Source of the DNA: an uncultured Spartobacteria bacterium
Lineage (GTDB): Bacteria; Verrucomicrobiota; Verrucomicrobiia; Chthoniobacterales; JAATET01
Assembly: GCA_938011325.1 (NCBI GenBank)
Contig: CALLUD010000007.1
Coordinates: 124,001-188,000, forward strand
Reading direction: 5' to 3'
Length of the DNA: 64,000 bases
Below, in pieces: positions 45,422-53,855 of this stretch; position 1 is the first letter of the stretch, and every line of letters starts with the position of its first letter. A program made the translations under genes and the position numbers. Under the pieces are notes generated by a model. It was not told the DNA's origin. It worked only from the letters and a program-made list of their open reading frames with translations, and searched no databases.

Positions 45422-46372
45422 GTGAAACCGTGCTGCAATCCTGATCCCGAGCCTCGCGAGACGTCTTCCCCCGGCGTCACAGTCGCCGTTTCTGCGGCTG
45501 CGCCGTCCCGTGAAGGAATGGTGCGGCTCGATGGCGGCGCATTTCTGATGGGAGCCCAAGGGGAGGGGGTGTGGTTTGCCGACGGTGAGGGGCCCGTGCG
45601 GGAAACGGTCGTTTCCCCGTTCTGGATCGATGCCACCACGGTGACCAATGCCGCGTTTGCCGCATTCGTGGAGGCAACGGGATACGTAACCGAGGCCGAG
45701 CGGTTCGGCTGGTCGTTCGTGCACGCGAGTCAGTTGTCCGAGGAACAGCGGCTCGAACATGCCGCACGCCGGGTGGCCGGGCTCGAATGGTGGTTCGGCA
45801 TTCCGAATGCCGACTGGCGGCACCCCTTTGGCGACGGGCGCACTTACGTCGAGCTCGGGCGGGAGGAACATCCGGTCGTGCATGTAAGCTGGAACGACGC
45901 GGCCACCTACGCGCAATGGGCGGGCAAACGTCTGCCGACCGAGGCGGAGTGGGAGTTTGCGGCGCGCGGCGGACTCGTGCAGAAGCGGTATCCGTGGGGC
46001 GACGATCTCACGCCGGGGGGAGAGCATCGTTGCAACATCTGGCAGGGAAAATTTCCCGAACTCGATACGGGGGAGGACGGCTATCGCGGCACCGCGCCTG
46101 CGCGATCCTTCCCGCCGAATGGCTATGGCCTCTACAACATGACCGGAAACGTGTGGGAGTGGGTCGCCGATTGGTTCAGCCCGAATTACGGACGAACCGC
46201 CCCGCGCGAGAATCCGAAGGGACCGGGTGACGGCAAGCGGAGGGCGATGCGTGGCGGTTCGTATCTCTGCCACGCGAGCTACTGCAACCGCTATCGTTGC
46301 TCTGCGCGGTCTTCAAACACGCCCGACACCTCGACGGGGCATCTCGGCTTTCGCTGCGTGGCCGACTGCTGA
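45422..46372 (+). CDS. Formylglycine-generating enzyme (sulfatase activator)
   Basis: This is a 316-residue FGE/SUMF1-type enzyme, which oxidises the Cys of CxPxR in type I sulfatases to formylglycine. Family features are MVRLDGGAFLMGA, WFGIPNADWRHPFG, NMTGNVWEWVADWF and, decisively, RGGSYLCHASYCNRYRC, with both active-site cysteines in the SYC and RYRC contexts. The copper-binding pair is intact, unlike many FGE-sulfatase-domain paralogues. An unusual N-terminal CCNP is present. The start is a GTG at 45422 with no strong ribosome-binding site; an ATG at 45518 would delete only the linker. The adjacent sulfatase carries the matching CSPAR motif. Confidence 0.95.
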   Translation: MKPCCNPDPEPRETSSPGVTVAVSAAAPSREGMVRLDGGAFLMGAQGEGVWFADGEGPVRETVVSPFWIDATTVTNAAFAAFVEATGYVTEAERFGWSFVHASQLSEEQRLEHAARRVAGLEWWFGIPNADWRHPFGDGRTYVELGREEHPVVHVSWNDAATYAQWAGKRLPTEAEWEFAARGGLVQKRYPWGDDLTPGGEHRCNIWQGKFPELDTGEDGYRGTAPARSFPPNGYGLYNMTGNVWEWVADWFSPNYGRTAPRENPKGPGDGKRRAMRGGSYLCHASYCNRYRCSARSSNTPDTSTGHLGFRCVADC

Positions 46373-46386
46373 GCCGGCAGGGCGCC

Positions 46387-47070
46387 CTAGGAGGCCCTGC
46401 GGCGGAATCGGGAACGCACGACGAACGTGACGAGGCCGGCGGTGACCAGCAACGTCACCCCTGGCTCGGGCACCGGGACGAAGTTGAGGTAGCCCGGGTT
46501 GCCAATGTCACCGTTGATCGAAACCAGGTTGTTCATCGTGACGCCCTGCCACATGGCGGCATTGTCGGAGAAGCCCCAGCCGTAGATGTCGTTCTGACCG
46601 AGATTGCCGGGCAGAGTGACGCCTGAAATTCGGCGGAAGCGACCGGATTCGGGGAATGTCTCATCGCCGTAGTCGAGGCGGTCGACGATATTGCTGGAGG
46701 CGTCGAGGATGATGATCGAATCGTTTCGCCCGAGGCCGGGGTCGACCTTGTTTTCCAGAATCCGCACTCCGGCTCCCAAGCCCGTCCAGATCGAGCGGAA
46801 ATCCGCTTCGGAGATGTCGGTGATGATGACCGATTCCAATGGCGCGATGACACCAAGCGGCGACAGACTGAAGAGGATGCCGCCGCTGTCGGTGAAGTTC
46901 CACCCCGTCACGTCGATGGGGGTGTCGCCCAAGTTGGTCAGCTCGATATACTCAGGCTCGATCTCTCCAAAGGGGTAGCCTTGGTAGGAGAACTCGGTGA
47001 TGAAGATGGAGGCATGCGCGCTGAGCGCAAAACTGCCGGCAACGGTGAGAGCGGTGAGGAGTTTTTTCAT
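46387..47070 (-). CDS. Lamin-tail domain PEP-CTERM protein
   Basis: This is a protein of about 227 residues. A signal peptide (KKLLTALTVAGSFALSAHA) leads to a lamin-tail-like domain (LTD, about residues 21-190). Its core motif is EYIELTNLGDTPIDVTGWNF, with later VIITDISEADFRSIW. The C terminus is PEP-CTERM: VPVPEPGVTLLVTAGLVTFV, then RSRFRRRAS. It should be sorted to the cell surface by an exosortase. The start at 47070 is fixed by the signal peptide; the longer frame adds a charged segment. It is 113 bp downstream of the large CotH/LTD gene and may be co-transcribed with it. Extracellular LTD domains often accompany nucleases or adhesins. Confidence 0.87.
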   Translation of the reverse strand: MKKLLTALTVAGSFALSAHASIFITEFSYQGYPFGEIEPEYIELTNLGDTPIDVTGWNFTDSGGILFSLSPLGVIAPLESVIITDISEADFRSIWTGLGAGVRILENKVDPGLGRNDSIIILDASSNIVDRLDYGDETFPESGRFRRISGVTLPGNLGQNDIYGWGFSDNAAMWQGVTMNNLVSINGDIGNPGYLNFVPVPEPGVTLLVTAGLVTFVVRSRFRRRAS

Positions 47071-47183
47071 GATTCCAGGGGATTTCGCTCCATTGGAGCG
47101 CTTTGCAGGGGTTTGGGCCTTGGCCGAAATCATGGCCAATTGGGTTTTCAGGTCGAGCTTTTCTGTCCGTTGAAACGTCATGG

Positions 47184-50100
47184 TTACTCTCCAACTCCGG
47201 AGATGCGCACCCGCATGAATCCAGCCCCGCCGGAGATCGGCTGAGCACTGCGCCACGTCTGCGTGGCGGTGCCGTCGCCATTGTCGATGGACTTGAGCAG
47301 CGTCGGGCTCTCCACCCAGTTCGAGAGCGTGTTCGAAAACTCGACGTGATACTCCGCGTCGTCGGCGTCGAGCCGGCGGGTGAAGGTCAGCACGAGGTAG
47401 TTGTTCATCGCTCCGTTCAGGAAGAGCGGTTGCGGTTCGGCAATGGGCAGGCGATCGGCGCCATTTGCGTTCAGCGCAAGGGCGTATTCGAGCTGGTTGG
47501 AGATGCCGTCGCCGTCATCGTCCGCATTCGGGTCGGCGCTGATTCCCTTCTCAGCCGCCCATGAAGCATAGCTCGACCCATCCGCTTCTCCGGGGGCTCC
47601 GCCCGGAACCCGGCTCGCGCGCCAGTTTGTGGCGACGTTTGGATCGGGCCGGCTGAAGGGCTTCTTCAAAACAAGGCTGTAGCCGCCCGTGTCGGCCTCC
47701 GTAGGCCATGGCGGAGAGTCGCTGTAGGTGAAATCGACCAGCGGGGTGCCATTGGCATCGGTGAGCAGGATCTGCTCACCGGAGTTCTTGAGGTGGCCGG
47801 AATACTGTCCGACGACCGGCTTGCCCGCGCCGTAGCGGAAGGCAAAGGCGGCCGCGTCGGAGACCACCAGCAGGCGTGCGCCGGGCTGAAGGATCGTGTT
47901 TGCCGGGAACGTGAAGTCGATGCCGCCGGCCAGCTTGTATCCCTGGAGGTTGACGGCGGAGTCGCTCACGTTGAGGACCTCGACGTATTCGAACATCTCC
48001 TGGTCGTTGAAGCCATTCGCAACCTCGGTCGGCGTGGGGTTGTCCGGTTTGTAGAGAAACTCGCTGATGACCAGCGGCGCGGAGATGGCCGATCCGTCAC
48101 CGGCGATGAACTCGACCGGCTCCGACCAGCGGCTCCACCGGCCCGTGTTGTCCATGTAGCGCACCCGTGCCCGGTAGGCGTGGCCGGATTTGCACGCCGT
48201 GGCGGGGAAGGTGAATGTCGTCGCGGAAGACGCGATGGGTCCGGTGTCGAAGGTGGCGTTCCACTCCAGCAGCAGCTTGGCTTCCGGATCGTAGGCGGGG
48301 GCATCGGGGTTGGTGACTTCCGCCACGCGCCACTGCGCCGCGGCAAACGTTCCACTGCCCTGAGGATCGCTGAACGGACTCGCGGTAAACCGGAGTTCGC
48401 TGGTCGGGTAGCCCGCCGGGCCCGAATACGTGAGGGTCGGCCTGTTTGGAATCGTCGATGCTTCGCTGTTCGACACGCCTCGCTGAAGGTTGTCGAGGAG
48501 CGCCGCGGTTCCTCCGGGGTCTACATCACCCCCCGGCCACGAGCCGCCAACCCAGGCGAATTTCTTCATGTCTTCCACCAAGGCTGCAAGCGACGTGGCG
48601 CCGGCGCCGCCGAGGCCGTTGTAATTGCCGGCATCGTCGGGTGCGTTCTTCCAGCGGATGTTGTCGGCGACGACGAACGGCGCGATAACCGCGGCGAATT
48701 GATCAATGAGCGGGTTGATCTGATCCGGCTGCCACAGCAGGTCGCGGATCTCGCGCACGGCGTTGAAATACGTGGGATAGAACTCCGGATTGGCCGGCGG
48801 GTCGAAGATCGCGCGCCACACGATATCCTTGCCCTCGTTCCATGTCGGACCCCACGTCGCGTCGACGTCATTGGGCAGCGTCCACAATCTGCCGTAGGGA
48901 AACTCCTGCTCCTCGAAATTCGGCTCGAAGTAGTAGGCGGCGTTGTTGTCGCCGGTCGGCCAGTAATCGTAGTGCCGGATCGCGTGGCAAAGCGCGTGGT
49001 AGGTCGACCACTGCTTCACGTTCACGTAGGCGTTTATGAACTCCGTGCTGCTCGTGGCCTGGAGGTTGTGGTAGATGTTGTAGTGGTCTGAGCCGTCGGA
49101 GACGCTGCCGGGCGCTTGATAGCGCTGCTGGCTCGGGCCGTCGGTGCCGTCGCGGGTGAGTTTGTAGAGATTTCCCTTCTCGAGATTGTGCGAGTCGAGG
49201 AAGCGGCGGTCGTAATCCTCGTGGATGTAGATCAAGCCCCAGAAATCGCCGTGCCACGGATCGGGCTGCTCCTCCGCGGTGTCGATGATGCGGAAGTGTC
49301 CCCAATTGCCATACGGTGCCGGCACACCGATGAGGTTGAACAGGTAGAAGTTGATGACCTCGTTGAGCGAGTAGGTGAGGGTGCCGCGGTTTTCCCAGCC
49401 GTTCTCGGTGGTGAGACTGTTCCATTTCGTTGGGTAGGGATTTCCGTCGTTGTCGCGATTCTGGAAGTCGTAGCCTTCGTTGAAGAAGAAGCGGAACGCG
49501 CGTTTGCTGCGGTGATAATACCGGCCGTTGCCGCCGTGGAGGCGGTAGCGGATGTGGTCGTAAACGACGCCGTCGAAGACCAGCGCGGCCTCCCAGTTTT
49601 CAAACGTCCAGGCCGGCGTGCCGCCGGTGAGCTGGTTTTGTGAATCGTAGGCCACGCACTGGTCGTAGTCCTGCTTCCGGGTGAGGAAATGGTAGACCGG
49701 CAGGCTTTGCAGCGTGGCCGAGGAAACGCCCTGGTAATCGGGAACGCCGTTGTAAACGAAGCAGGCGAAGTTCCTGGATTTGTCGTCGGCAAAGGGAGCG
49801 CGGTCGCTCACGCCCTGCCCGTCCGTAGCGACGATCCGGTAGCGGACGAGCGTGCGATGGTCCTGTTTCGGGATCGTGCCCGTGTAAATGCCGTCCCCTG
49901 CGGTCTGGTCGCCGTTGATGCCGTCGTCGCGCATGGCAACCGTCGTCCAGTTGGCGGGATCTTCGAACGCGGGATTTGGCGGCAACGGGCCGACGTTGAT
50001 GTTGTGGTTGATGATGGGAAGCGGCAGGTGGGCGGGAATGTAATTGCCCGGAGTGACGATCTGATAACGGAGCTGCACGTTCGTGACCGAGTCGGGGTCG

Positions 50101-51701
50101 GTGACGCGCGCCGTGACGACGATGTTGTCGTTGGAAGTGGGTTGCTGCGGTGTGTGCGTGACGTTCTCGATGTTCGGCGGGGGATTCTCCCGATATTGAT
50201 GGTTCCGGGCGCCCGGCGAGGCCACCTCGTAGGACGATTCGGTCTCCGGAGCGATGGACGCGCGCCAGGAGCTTCCCAGCGCGGGATCGAGAGCCGGGTT
50301 GATGAGCTCCGCCGAGGCACCTTCGCCGTTTGCCGCGCAGGGCCACGGGAAGCCCGAGCTGTAGTTGATCTCGGCCACGGTGTTGTTGCTGGCGTTGCGC
50401 AGCCGGATGCGCTCGCCGTCGGAGCTGAGCCCGCCATCATACGGTCCAAGCGCCTCCACGCCCCACAGTGCCTCCACCGTCGCGGGGTCCTCGGCGACCA
50501 CGAGATATCCGCCCGCCGGGATGATCGTGTTTGGCGGGAACGTGTAGTCGATGCCGCTGCTCAGTCGCCATCCGCTGATGTCGCGCGGCGACGAGCTGTA
50601 GTTGTAGAGCTCGATGAAATCGCTGCGGACGACATTGCTGAGGCCGTTGTAGTGAATCTCGTTGATGACGGTCGGGCCGTTTTCGGGGAGCACCGGCATC
50701 GTGGTGGGAATGCTCACCGATGGCGCGCTGGAACCGAACCCATTCTTCGCCACGAGCCGATACCAGTAGGTGTTTCCGCCTTCCGCCGTCGTGTCCAGAT
50801 AGCGGTTGCCGGTGACTGACGTGGCGATGGTCGTGTAGGGGCCAGCCTGGGCGGTCGCCCGTTGGATGTCGTAGCTCGTCGCTCCGATCGATTCGACCCA
50901 GCGAATCACGGATTCCTGGGCGGTCACGGCTTCCGGTGCGGCGGGTGCGGCGCCAGAGCTCAGTCCATACTTGCCGCGAAGGGCGTTGGTGATGGATGTC
51001 GCGTCGCTCTGGGTGAACGGGACATTGTAGACGAGAATCTCGGCGATGTCGCCGTCGAGGAAGTTATAGGCGCCGGGTTGCGCACCGATGGTCAACTCCG
51101 ATGGCGCGACGAGCGACTGGTTGGTGCCATTGGCGCTCCCCTGAAGCGTCCCGTCCACATACAGGGAGAGCGCACTGGAGCCGAACCCCACGTCGCGACT
51201 GAAGACGACAATGTGCGGCTCTCCGTCGTTGAAACCCCGGTCCGAGACAACGGTCACATCCGGCGCTCCCGTGCCCGCGAGCACGCGACCGGAATTCTTC
51301 AGGCTGATGCCGAAATCGACGGTCACGCCGGCGACTTCGCCGCTCACCAAGCCGGCGCCAGAATAAAAGTCGTTCCCGCTGCCGACGCCCTGGGTGCTTT
51401 TGAAGACGACAACGATCGTAAAGTCGTCCTGCACCGGCCGGGGGAAGACCAGAAACTGGCCATTGTCGGCGTCGAAATGGAGCGCGGGACGGCCGTTCAT
51501 CCCGGTCGCGGAATACGTCGGTGGGTTGTTGCCCCGGGCGGGATAGCCGTGATTGCTCGAGTCCTTCCACAATGTCACCGGGCTTCCGTCGTTGAGGGCC
51601 AGGCCGTCGGCCTTGAACCACGCAACCGGAGTGGCGGCCTGGGCGGCGGCAGCCAGCGAAAGGGTGATGCCTAAAAAGGAGAGAACACAACGGGGATTCA
51701 T
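47184..51701 (-). CDS. Giant LamG / lamin-tail / CotH surface protein
   Basis: This is a protein of about 1505 residues with a signal peptide (SFLGITLSLAAAAQA). A LamG/concanavalin-like domain occupies about 30-260, with FNDGEPHIVVFS and GDIAEILVYN. An Fn3-like module follows to about 345. The first lamin-tail domain has SDFIELYNYSSSPRDISGWR. A CotH-kinase-like domain spans about 640-1050, with RYRLHGGNGRYYHRSKRAFR and GLIYIHEDYDRRFLDSHNL. A further Fn3-like part and a second lamin-tail domain (FEYVEVLNVSDSAVNLQGY) follow. A C-terminal DADDDGDGISNQLEYAL element, seen in many Verrucomicrobia surface proteins, ends it. The ATG at 51701 has an AAGG about 9 bases upstream. Kinase-like activity is an inference from the family only. 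Confidence 0.88.
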   Translation of the reverse strand: MNPRCVLSFLGITLSLAAAAQAATPVAWFKADGLALNDGSPVTLWKDSSNHGYPARGNNPPTYSATGMNGRPALHFDADNGQFLVFPRPVQDDFTIVVVFKSTQGVGSGNDFYSGAGLVSGEVAGVTVDFGISLKNSGRVLAGTGAPDVTVVSDRGFNDGEPHIVVFSRDVGFGSSALSLYVDGTLQGSANGTNQSLVAPSELTIGAQPGAYNFLDGDIAEILVYNVPFTQSDATSITNALRGKYGLSSGAAPAAPEAVTAQESVIRWVESIGATSYDIQRATAQAGPYTTIATSVTGNRYLDTTAEGGNTYWYRLVAKNGFGSSAPSVSIPTTMPVLPENGPTVINEIHYNGLSNVVRSDFIELYNYSSSPRDISGWRLSSGIDYTFPPNTIIPAGGYLVVAEDPATVEALWGVEALGPYDGGLSSDGERIRLRNASNNTVAEINYSSGFPWPCAANGEGASAELINPALDPALGSSWRASIAPETESSYEVASPGARNHQYRENPPPNIENVTHTPQQPTSNDNIVVTARVTDPDSVTNVQLRYQIVTPGNYIPAHLPLPIINHNINVGPLPPNPAFEDPANWTTVAMRDDGINGDQTAGDGIYTGTIPKQDHRTLVRYRIVATDGQGVSDRAPFADDKSRNFACFVYNGVPDYQGVSSATLQSLPVYHFLTRKQDYDQCVAYDSQNQLTGGTPAWTFENWEAALVFDGVVYDHIRYRLHGGNGRYYHRSKRAFRFFFNEGYDFQNRDNDGNPYPTKWNSLTTENGWENRGTLTYSLNEVINFYLFNLIGVPAPYGNWGHFRIIDTAEEQPDPWHGDFWGLIYIHEDYDRRFLDSHNLEKGNLYKLTRDGTDGPSQQRYQAPGSVSDGSDHYNIYHNLQATSSTEFINAYVNVKQWSTYHALCHAIRHYDYWPTGDNNAAYYFEPNFEEQEFPYGRLWTLPNDVDATWGPTWNEGKDIVWRAIFDPPANPEFYPTYFNAVREIRDLLWQPDQINPLIDQFAAVIAPFVVADNIRWKNAPDDAGNYNGLGGAGATSLAALVEDMKKFAWVGGSWPGGDVDPGGTAALLDNLQRGVSNSEASTIPNRPTLTYSGPAGYPTSELRFTASPFSDPQGSGTFAAAQWRVAEVTNPDAPAYDPEAKLLLEWNATFDTGPIASSATTFTFPATACKSGHAYRARVRYMDNTGRWSRWSEPVEFIAGDGSAISAPLVISEFLYKPDNPTPTEVANGFNDQEMFEYVEVLNVSDSAVNLQGYKLAGGIDFTFPANTILQPGARLLVVSDAAAFAFRYGAGKPVVGQYSGHLKNSGEQILLTDANGTPLVDFTYSDSPPWPTEADTGGYSLVLKKPFSRPDPNVATNWRASRVPGGAPGEADGSSYASWAAEKGISADPNADDDGDGISNQLEYALALNANGADRLPIAEPQPLFLNGAMNNYLVLTFTRRLDADDAEYHVEFSNTLSNWVESPTLLKSIDNGDGTATQTWRSAQPISGGAGFMRVRISGVGE

Positions 51702-51956
51702 GAAAGACCTTATTGGGGGGATCACCCCTGGGTTCGCGCCGCGGGATGATCTGTAACTTCTTCGTATGCAAGAAGCCGCAAGTCAACTGATGAGCTGGCG
51801 AAAGTCTGCCGGGCATCAACCCGTCCTTTACTCTGTCGGATGGCCATTTTTAGGGGGCTTCCGGAAGGGCATGCAACTTTGCCGGCGCACAATATCCGAC
51901 AAAAAATTGCCAACCGGGGTTGGGCGATTTTGGCGCGTTGGCAGCATGGTGCCGGC
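51702..51956. other. Intergenic region between CotH and radical SAM genes
   Basis: These 255 bp separate two divergent genes and should hold both promoters. A short GGGG-ATCA-CCCC hairpin lies near 51717. I see no small gene or RNA with support. The part next to the radical SAM gene contains several GCCAAC/GTTGGC-type half-sites (near 51910-51940) that could be an operator; this is speculative. Confidence 0.4.
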
Positions 51957-52832
51957 ATGTCCGTGAGGATTCAGGAAGATGCGGCGTCGTCCGCGCAGGC
52001 GTGCCGGCCGTTGCCGCCCAGGCGGTTTTTCGGGAACCGGTATGTCTATTGCGTGGTCTCGGAACGGGCGAGGGGACTGTCGGTGGGGCTCAACCTGAAC
52101 CCGGACAAGCTCTGCAACTTCGATTGCGTTTACTGCGAGATCGACCGCACGCATCACGAGCGGCATCACCCCGTGAAAGTGAGCCAGCTCGTCGAGGAAC
52201 TGGACGCGATGCTTGCGACGATCCATTCCGGCCGCCTCGACAAACTGGGGTATTTCCCGCCCAGTCCCGACATGCTGCCGTTCCGGGAAGTGGCGTTCAG
52301 CGGGGACGGAGAACCCACGCTTTGCCCCGAGTTTCGCCGGGTTGTCGAGGCGGTGGTGCACCTGCGGGCGAGGCATCGTTATCCGTTCTTCAAACTGGTG
52401 CTCATCACCAACACGACCGGGCTGCCCCTGCCCGAGGTGCGCGCCGGGCTGGAGCTGTTTGCACCGGAGGACGAGGTGTGGGCAAAGCTGGATGCCGGCA
52501 CGCAGGCCTACATGGACCTCGTGAATGCGGCGGACATTCCCCTCGAACGGGTTCTGGCGAACATTGCCGATTTTGCGCGACGGCGACCGGTGGTGATTCA
52601 AAGTCTTTTCCCCGCAATCAACGGGGTCGGGCCGTCCGAAGAGGAGATCGTCACCTACGCGAACCGCCTCCGTGAGTTGAAGGACGAGGGGGCGCAGATT
52701 TCCCTCGTCCAGATCTACTCGGCGCACCGCCCCGCGATCGATGCGATGTGCGGGCATCTTCCGCTGCGAACCCTGTCCAAAATCGCCCGGACGGTTCGCC
52801 GGATCAGCGGACTGGAGGTGGAGGTGTTTTAA
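51957..52832 (+). CDS. Radical SAM protein
   Basis: This is a 291-residue radical SAM enzyme. The [4Fe-4S] motif is CNFDCVYCEID, a CX3CX2C, at about residues 52-62. The SAM-binding glycine region is VAFSGDGEPTLCPEF, followed by LVLITNTTG. The rest of the partial TIM barrel contains AKLDAGTQAYMDLV, which recalls MoaA/TYW1-like enzymes. No SPASM or B12-binding domain is present. The reaction cannot be assigned. The ATG at 51957 is chosen because it starts the compact domain; the longer frame adds 39 unsupported residues. It lies 70 bp upstream of the AraC regulator. Confidence 0.85.
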   Translation: MSVRIQEDAASSAQACRPLPPRRFFGNRYVYCVVSERARGLSVGLNLNPDKLCNFDCVYCEIDRTHHERHHPVKVSQLVEELDAMLATIHSGRLDKLGYFPPSPDMLPFREVAFSGDGEPTLCPEFRRVVEAVVHLRARHRYPFFKLVLITNTTGLPLPEVRAGLELFAPEDEVWAKLDAGTQAYMDLVNAADIPLERVLANIADFARRRPVVIQSLFPAINGVGPSEEEIVTYANRLRELKDEGAQISLVQIYSAHRPAIDAMCGHLPLRTLSKIARTVRRISGLEVEVF

Positions 52833-52870
52833 AAACTCGTATTTCCCTCCAGCTCCGCTACATTGAACTG

Positions 52871-52891
52871 CGACAGGAGGATTTCCTGTCG
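52871..52891 (+). promoter_or_regulatory. Perfect inverted repeat holding an AGGAGG sequence
   Basis: CGACAGGA and TCCTGTCG form a perfect 8-bp inverted repeat around GGATT, 11 bp before the PocR/AraC start. Positions 52875-52880 read AGGAGG, a consensus ribosome-binding site lying partly in the stem. It is 22 nt from the GTG, too far for normal use. It may be an RNA hairpin controlling translation, or an operator on DNA. Confidence 0.5.
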
Positions 52892-52902
52892 ACGATTCCA
52901 TC

Positions 52903-53775
52903 GTGAGCACGGATTTGGTCAAAACTCTCGCCGAGTCCCGGATATACAAGGACTACGAGCGGGCGTTCAGCGAAGCGACCGGGTTGCCCGTGTCCTTCGA
53001 CGGTGGCGAGGTTTGGCGACTCCCTCACACTGGCAAGAAGACGCAAAACGAATTTTGCCGGGTGATGGCCGAGTCGAGCTGCTCGTGCGCCGCCTGCCTG
53101 CGCACCCAGGAGAAACTGAAGGCCGCCGGAAGCCAGGACACGGTCACAATCAAGTGCGAGCTCGAGATGCTCGACACCGCAGTGCCGGTGAAGATCGGGG
53201 ACGAGCTCATCGGGTTTCTCCAGACCGGTCAGGTTTTTTGCCGGAAGCCCACCGCCGCGCAGTTCGAGCGCGTGCGGCAGAAGCTTGAGAGCTGGGGAAT
53301 GTCCGTCGATGCAAAGCTGGAGGAAAGCTACTTCAAGACGAAGGTGATGACCCCGGCCCAATACGAGTCGATGGTCCAGCTGCTCAACATCTTCGCCCAG
53401 CACCTCTCGATCATCGCAAATCAGATCGCCGTGCAGCAGGACAACGCCGAGGCGCCGATGATTCGGCGGGCGAAGGAATACATCAAAATGAACCAGGCCG
53501 AGGACCTCTCCCTGGGCCAGGTCGCAAAGGCCGTGAACACGAGCACGTTTTACTTTTGCAAGATGTTCAAGAAGGCGACGGGGCTGAATTTCACCGAATA
53601 CCTGTCGCGCGTGCGCGTGGAGAAGGCGAAGAATTTGCTGTTGAACCCCAACCTGCGCGTGAGCGAGATCGCCTACGAGGTCGGCTTCCAGTCGCTCACG
53701 CACTTCAACCGCGTGTTCAAGCGGATCGTCGGGCGTTCGCCGAGTGAGTATCGGGCGCAGCTTGCGGTGACCTGA
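52903..53775 (+). CDS. PocR-domain AraC-family transcription regulator
   Basis: This is a 290-residue regulator. The N-terminal PocR ligand-binding domain (about residues 5-165) has the Cys cluster SSCSCAACLRTQ, typical of that domain, and VPVKIGDELIGFLQTGQVF. The C-terminal AraC helix-turn-helix pair is complete: LSLGQVAKAVNTSTFYFCKM, then RVSEIAYEVGFQSLTHFNRV and GRSPSEYR. PocR domains bind small carbon compounds such as propanediol in Salmonella; the ligand here is unknown. The start is a GTG. A perfect hairpin containing AGGAGG precedes it. The next gene is PEP carboxykinase, so a role in gluconeogenic carbon use is possible. Confidence 0.92.
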   Translation: MSTDLVKTLAESRIYKDYERAFSEATGLPVSFDGGEVWRLPHTGKKTQNEFCRVMAESSCSCAACLRTQEKLKAAGSQDTVTIKCELEMLDTAVPVKIGDELIGFLQTGQVFCRKPTAAQFERVRQKLESWGMSVDAKLEESYFKTKVMTPAQYESMVQLLNIFAQHLSIIANQIAVQQDNAEAPMIRRAKEYIKMNQAEDLSLGQVAKAVNTSTFYFCKMFKKATGLNFTEYLSRVRVEKAKNLLLNPNLRVSEIAYEVGFQSLTHFNRVFKRIVGRSPSEYRAQLAVT

Positions 53776-53855
53776 CGCATTTTTGGCAAGAAGCGTTCGG
53801 TTTCGGACAATCCACGCGTATCCCCACGGGCGGCTTCATGGGAGGATTGCGCCAC

